Assembly: GCF_000208745.1 (NCBI RefSeq)
Contig: NC_030851.1
Location: 33,502,974-33,566,973, forward strand
Reading direction: 5' to 3'
Length of the DNA stretch: 64,000 bases
From: Theobroma cacao
Lineage: Eukaryota; Streptophyta; Magnoliopsida; Malvales; Malvaceae
This document shows positions 58,414 to 64,000 of this stretch, one piece after another (position 1 is the first letter of the stretch; the number at the start of each line of letters is the position of its first letter). A program made the translations under genes and the position numbers. The notes beneath the pieces were generated by a model. The model saw only the letters and a list, made by a program, of their open reading frames with translations, made no database searches and was not told where the DNA came from.

Positions 58414-61400
58414 TTAAAGTCTCCCCCACTTAAAACAAATTCGTCCTCGAATTACAACAACATAGAGACACTTAACAGTACATTTAACCTTTATATAAAT
58501 ATGGTATTTTGCTCGCATTTCCTCTTCTAGTTCCCAAGTTGCCTCCTCTACCGAGTGGTTTCGCCATAATACTTTCACTAAGGCGATGTTCTTAGAGCGA
58601 AGTCTTTTTACTTGATAGTCCAATATGGCTACAGGCTGCTCTTGGTACTTCAACCCATCTTCCAACAGTACTGTATCATGTTGTATCACATGCGAAGGGT
58701 CTTGAACATATTTGTGGAGCATGGATACATGAAACACTAGATTTATCCCTTCAAAATCCAGTGGTAATGCCAATCGATAAGCAACAGTTCCTACATGTTC
58801 CAGTATTTCAAACGGGCCAATATATCGATGATTGAGTTTGCTTTTCTTGCCAAATATTCGTATTTCTTTACATGGTGACACTTTTAGAAACACATAATCA
58901 CCTACTTCGAACTCCAAGGGCCTACGTCTGTTGTCGGCATACGACTTTTGTCTACTTTGAGCGGTTAACATTCGTTCTCAAATTATATGTACTCCTTCCA
59001 CTGCTGCTTGTACCATTTTCGTCCCCAATGATTTCCTTTCTCCAACTTCCAACCACCCAATGGGTGACCTACACTTCCGCCTATACAGTGCCTTAAACGA
59101 CGCCATCTTGATACTCATTTGGTAACTGTTATTGTACGCAAATTTTGCCAAAGGCAAGTATAAGTTCCAAGAAACTCCAAAATCCAACACGATTGCTCTT
59201 AACATATCTTCCAATATTTAGATCGTGCGCTCAGGCTGACCATCTGTCTGAGGGTGATATACTGTACTAAAGTCCAGTTGGGTCCTCAATTCATCTTGTA
59301 ACCTCTTCCAAAATCAACTAGCAAATTGTGGTCCCCGGTCGAACACAATGATCACCGGTACGCCATGGAGTCTAACAATTTCATTAATGTAAATTCGGGC
59401 ATATTGTTGGCTCTCGAATGCATTGCATAAGTAGCAACGTGTGCTTCTTCTAGAATTTCTTCCCTTAATCCATCCAAGTTTGGCACATAGATTTGAGATC
59501 CATGTCTCAACAATCCATCAGACCCAAAATCAAACTCAGAAACTTGCTCACCCACACTCCCCAAAATCGTCATTACAAATGTATCTCTAGCTTGGGCATC
59601 TCGAATTCGATCTATTAGTATTGGTCAAACCCTAAAATGTGCTAATAATGCATCTGACCCACTGACCTCAAATTTAACTCCCATATTACCCAGATCATGT
59701 AATTCTTGCACTATCGATCTTCTTTCCACTGCAATGTGTGCCATATTGCCAATTGACTTTTGACTCAATGCATCAATTACGACATTCGCCTTGTCGGGAT
59801 GATAGTGTCATACAATCATGGTCTTTCAACAATTTGATCCATCTGCATTGCCTTAAATTTAGATCTCGCTGTTGAAATATATACTTCAAACTTTTGTGAT
59901 CCATATATATTTCACATGTTTCCCCATACAAATAATGCCTCCATATTTTTAAGGCAAACACGATCGCTGCCCTCTCAAGATCATGTGTAGGATAATTTTG
60001 TTCATGCCTCTTAAGTTGTCTTGAGGCATAAGCGATGACTCTACCATGCTACATCAATATACATCTTAATCCAACCCTTGAAGCATCACAATAAATAGTG
60101 TAGCCCCCGGACCCACATGGTAGACTTAATACTGGTGCGGAAGTCAAACAAGCTTTTAATGTTTGGAAACTGTGTTCACAAGCCTTTGACCATTCAAATT
60201 TTACTCCCTTTTGAGTTAACCTCGTTAATGGAGAAGCTATCTTAGAGAAATCTTTCACAAATCGTCAATAATACCCAGCCAATCCTAGAAAACTCCTAAT
60301 TTCTATAATTGTCGTGGGTCTAGCCCAATTCTTCATTGCCTCAACTTTATTGGGATCAACTTGTACTCTATCCTTAGATACAATATGTCCTAGAAAACCA
60401 ACACTACTCAACCAAAATGCGCACTTAGGAAATTTCGCATACAGTCTATGCTCCCATAAGGTTTGTAGCACGATCCTTGTATGTTGTTTGTGTTCTTCCC
60501 AACTTCTCAAGTATATTAGAATGTCATCAATAAACACAACCACAAATCTATCCAGGTATGCTCGGAACACCCTATTCATCAAGTCCATGAAAGCAACAGG
60601 GGCATTCGTTAATCCAAAAGACATCACCAAAAATTCATAATGTCCATACCTCGTACGAAATGCGATTTTGGGTATATCCTCTTCCCTGATCCTTAATTGA
60701 TGATATCCAAACCTTAAATCAATCTTCGAAAAGCATTGAGCCCCTTGTAGCGGATCAAACAAATCATCAATTCTAGTAAATGGATATTTATTTTTGATCG
60801 TAACTTTATTAAACTGCCAATAATCTATACATAGCATGAGACTACCATATTTCTTCTTTACGAACAACACTAGCACTCCCCAAGGTGACACACTCGGGCG
60901 AATAAAGCCCTTGTTAATTAAATCTTACAGTTGTTCCCTTAACTCCTTTAACTTTGCCGGTGCCATTTGGTACGAAGGCATCGATATTGGTTGCGTTTCT
61001 GATATCAAATCAATACGAAATTTGATTTCCCTTTTGAAAGGTAATCTAGGCAGTTCTTCTTGGAACACATCTACAAATTCATTTACTACAGATGTAGCTA
61101 CTAAATTTTCTTTTTCATTCTGTACTTCTCTAGTAATTATAGCCATCACACTATCAACCAAATGGCTATTGTGACCATAAATAACAAATGACGGCTCTCC
61201 AGGAAATTTAAACTTCACCAACTTGCAATAACAATCTACATTAGCGTAGCAAGACACTAGCCAATCCATTCCCAGTATCACGTCGAATCCTAATGTTGTC
61301 ATTAACACAAAGTCCACCCAAGTGTCCCTATCTTTAATCTGGACCACACAAAAGCGAAACACATACTTTGCAACATACGATTCTTCCAACGGGGTGGTTA

Positions 61401-63018
61401 CTACTAACGGTTCATCCATATATTCATAGTGCTTGCCTAATTTAGGCATGAAATTTGAAGACACAAAAGAATGGGTGGATCTTGGGTCAAATAAAACTGA
61501 TGCTTCGTAACCACAAATGAAAAGATTACTTGTTACCACTACATTCGAGACATGAGCATCTTATGGTGTCAGAGCGAATACTCTAGCTTCTCCCTCTCCA
61601 GAAGCACCTTGTTGAGTTGACCTTGTCGATCTACCTTGTGACGAGGAAGTTACCCCTTTTCCTTTATCCCTCTTGACATTTCTAGTTGGTGCGGTAGCAA
61701 AATAGGATCGTATTGAGCCACGAGCCATCTCCTGGTTATGTCTATAGGTAGGACAATCCCTCTTCACATGACCAATTCCCCCACACTCATAACAGAACGC
61801 CATCATCTGGTTACATGGCCCTGTATGAATCTTACCACAAAAAGTGAAAAAATGATCCCACTGACCACTCTGTCTAGGATTTGAATTAGTCATTCCACTA
61901 CTCATAGCTCGCCTGAAATTAATCCCACTAAAATCACTATTACGTGAGGGACTACGAAACTAAAAATTTCTTCGTTGATTCAGTGGACTAGAGAATGCTG
62001 ACCCTCTAAGAAGTTACCATCCTTTCGACTTTGTTGTCCAACTATATTAGCATCTTTACCCCTACTAGGGTCTCTATATCTAGAAGATCCCTCACCTCGA
62101 TTTCTTTTACTCCTCTCTCTTTCCACCCCAACCTCTTTAGGTCCCGCCTCAATTTTTCTAGCAGCATCAACTACTTCGGGATATGATGTAAATCTCTAAG
62201 AGACTAGAATTCTGTATATTGGCTCATGTAATCCCTTAATGAACCTTTTCAGTCTGAACTAGATACGGGGCATATCTCAACAACTGAGTAAACTAGATGT
62301 CATAATCTGACACTGTCATCCCAAGCGCCTGCATTAAAGTTTCAAACTTCTGTGCCTTATCGTCTCTCATGCTTTCAGGTAGAAATCTGTCCATGAAAAC
62401 TTGTGTGAATTCTTCCCAAGTGAGTGGAGCAGAACCAGGAGGTCTACAGCACTTGAGCGTAGCGAACCATATCTGTGCTACCTTCATCAATCTAAAGCTT
62501 GTCAACTCAATTACCCGGCGACTAGAACAACCCAATGCAGTACAAATTTTGTCCATCTCATCTAAAAATACTTGTGGGTCCTCTGTTGATTTAATACCCA
62601 AAAAGGAAGGGGGTTTCAATTTCATAAAATCACCTAGAGTCACCATAACATTTCTCTGATCTATTTCCTCATAAGGTTGATAATCCGAATCTTCAAAACT
62701 AGAACCCATTGTTTCATTTGGTTGGTACACTCTCTATCTCCTGAACTTTGCAAACTCTTGTGTTAACCCTCGCAATACAGCCGCTATCTCCTCCAGGGTG
62801 GCAGTGGGTACTTCAAGATAATCACCTCCCATATCCCCAAAACTGGTACCGGCTCTCATCTCACTAGAACTTTGACTACTTTGAGGCCCGACGATTCGAC
62901 CTCTAAGTACATCTCTCCCACTACTCTTAAAGAAAGATGCACATGGTCCCTCCGTAGTGTCATCTGGGGCATTAAACCCTCTAATTCCTCTTAAGGCCGC
63001 TCATATCATAGACGACAT
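58414..63018 (-). pseudogene. Gypsy gag-pol polyprotein, broken and with an integrase deletion
   Basis: Gag starts at 63018 with a TGA at its sixth codon. The capsid segment is near 62600 (FLDEMDKICTALG). The zinc knuckle is CYECGGIGHVKRDC near 61780. The protease site reads FDPRSTHSF, so the Gly after Asp is lost. Reverse transcriptase (60890-60265) keeps FIDDILIY. RNase H includes YTIYCDASRVGL and [20 protein letters not shown]. In-frame stops occur at YY*RF (TGA before CGA) and ILM*HGR (TAG). In integrase, AHVATYAMHSRA joins directly, near 59410, to the ARIYINEIVRLHGVP block, removing roughly 100 or more residues, including most of the zinc domain and the first catalytic Asp. The tail (from 58971) ends with a chromodomain-like VLWRNHSVEEATWELEEEM. 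The copy is inactive. Confidence 0.88.
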
Positions 63019-63233
63019 CTTGGTACCTAGACAAAAACAAACACCCTTCAAATAACTATTAAAAATAATTAATAAAGGTGGCTTACTAAGATTAAGGAGT
63101 TTGTGTAGCCTTCTATCCATAATCTATGTTGTAGTCATGAACCATGGATAAGACTCTACACTACCCTTAACACTCCGCTGACAACACAAGAAATCTTAAG
63201 ACTTTTCTAAACCTAGGGCACTGATACCAATAT

Positions 63234-64000
63234 TGTAACCACCCGTCTTTGATCTCTACCGACGTTCGAGACTTTCGAGGAATTTTGCTAAGTCCCGAAC
63301 AAGCCTCATTTGAGATTTCCATTAGATTCATTAAATACACATCCACGTGCGTAAGTGAATATTAATAATTGTACTACTGTTTGCTCCATTCAAAATAATA
63401 ACAATTAAATATCAATTACAAGGTCTTTAATAATTCATGTCATGAGTTAACAATATTTTTCAACATCCAACAATTTCGTTATGACACAACCCTAAGCAAT
63501 GGAGCGACTTGGAGCGGGTTAGGAGATATCTTTACCTAATCTACGGTGAACCATATGCACCGATGATTACACGTTAGCCTTATCCCTATTTGCAAAAAGG
63601 AGAACTAAGAGGGGTGTGAGTCTCACAGACTTAGTGATCATCAACCCCGTGAGCAGGCGAGGAGGGAAAACAAACATAAAGGTGGAATGTTTATAAATCC
63701 ACGAGTAAGCGTAGAAAACACACTCTATAAAACTGAGAGATTTGTTTTTGTACCTTGCAAGTCTTAAAAGTAATAAATCACAAATAAACAAATATGAAAG
63801 CGGTTGTATTTAAGTAACTAGAAAATCTTTTAACTTCGATATCCAGTTAACAGTAAATCCAATGGCAAATGTAAAATGAAAAATCTCAAACATAAAAATA
63901 TGAAATAACCGATCACTAATGAATATGTAAATTTCACTTGCCATTCAATAGTAAATTTCAAGAGTTAATGTCATGCATTGTGTAATAAAAATCCACAAGT
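63234..64000 (-). repeat. 5' LTR of the Gypsy element, cut by the window edge
   Basis: Begins (minus-strand 3' end) with GGTTACA next to the primer-binding site and matches 56278 onward with about 90% or higher identity by eye. Only ~770 of an expected ~2,140 bp are in the window. Confidence 0.85.

Larger units (their letters stand above)
56278..58418 (-). repeat. 3' LTR of the Gypsy element
   Basis: On the minus strand it starts about TTTAACACCCC after a polypurine tract (AAGTGGGGGAGAC) and ends GTCGTTACA. It shares the CTACCGACGTTCGAGACTT block and following sequence with 63234-64000. It contains a tandem repeat (57111-57303) and a 400-bp pyrimidine-rich tract (57890-58300). Confidence 0.85.
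56278..64000 (-). mobile_element. Chromodomain-type Ty3/Gypsy retrotransposon, decayed, running off the right edge
   Basis: The 3' LTR (56278 to ~58418), broken gag-pol (58414-63018), a tRNA-Met-like primer-binding site near 63215-63230 (TTGGTATCAGTGCCC on the minus strand) and the start of the 5' LTR (from 63234) are in the expected order. The LTRs match closely over the first ~770 bp visible. From the 3' LTR size (~2.1 kb) the element should continue about 1.4 kb beyond the window. The order RT-RNase H-integrase and a C-terminal chromodomain-like tail place it among plant chromoviruses. Confidence 0.9.

Noticed and set aside
57830..58433. Overlapping 165- and 180-residue plus-strand frames
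   Set aside because: They arise from the pyrimidine-rich LTR tract and are almost only Phe, Leu and Ser.
1..64000. CRISPR arrays, bacterial operons, rRNA genes or a biosynthetic gene cluster
   Set aside because: The window is plant nuclear DNA. There are no regularly spaced repeats with unique spacers, no rRNA-like sequence, and the few genes belong to unrelated pathways.

Overview
This window is nuclear DNA from a flowering plant, almost certainly a eudicot and probably a woody rosid; I cannot name the species. The signs are intron-containing genes with GT-AG junctions, AT-rich intergenic DNA, and plant-specific families: MKP1-type phosphatase, P-class PPR, NDR1/HIN1-like LEA_2 protein, LAMMER kinase and CYP71-clade P450s. 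Most of the remaining DNA is transposable elements in various states of decay.

Layout. 0.3-2.3 kb: a dead hAT transposase. 3.1-7.1 kb (minus): the MAP kinase phosphatase MKP1, with a small last exon 1.3 kb beyond the main open frame. 11.0-11.8 kb: a 5'-truncated LINE with a target-site duplication. 12.6-18.9 kb: a decayed CACTA (En/Spm) element holding TNP2-like and Ptta/En/Spm-like pseudogenes and a 93-bp tRNA-derived SINE-like insertion with a perfect 15-bp duplication. 21.9-23.4 kb (plus): an intronless PPR gene. 27.4-28.5 kb (plus): an NHL/LEA_2 gene. 29.0-32.9 kb (minus, convergent): an AFC2-type LAMMER kinase locus with splice sites mostly intact but two in-frame TGA codons. 33-41 kb: a LINE fragment, two inverted copies of a Harbinger/Tourist-like element flanking a Copia gag remnant, and a Mutator-like element with ~150-bp inverted ends. 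41.4-43.2 kb: a dead CYP71 gene. 43.8-48.7 kb: a gag-only LTR element. 51.3-53.1 kb: an intact two-exon CYP71 gene. 53.6-64 kb: nested LTR retrotransposons, with a chromodomain-type Ty3/Gypsy element inserted into a Copia pol, running off the right edge.

The genes do not form a pathway or cluster. MKP1 (stress MAPK dephosphorylation), the PPR protein (organelle RNA metabolism), the NHL protein (membrane-anchored, stress or defence family) and the P450 (secondary metabolism) are neighbours without an evident functional link. The two P450 copies, one dead and one intact, are a small duplicated family split by retrotransposon insertion. I found no convincing new multi-gene system. The observations most worth following are the coding-like repeats captured inside the Mutator-like element, the very short SINE, the hidden MKP1 exon, and the twice-interrupted kinase locus.
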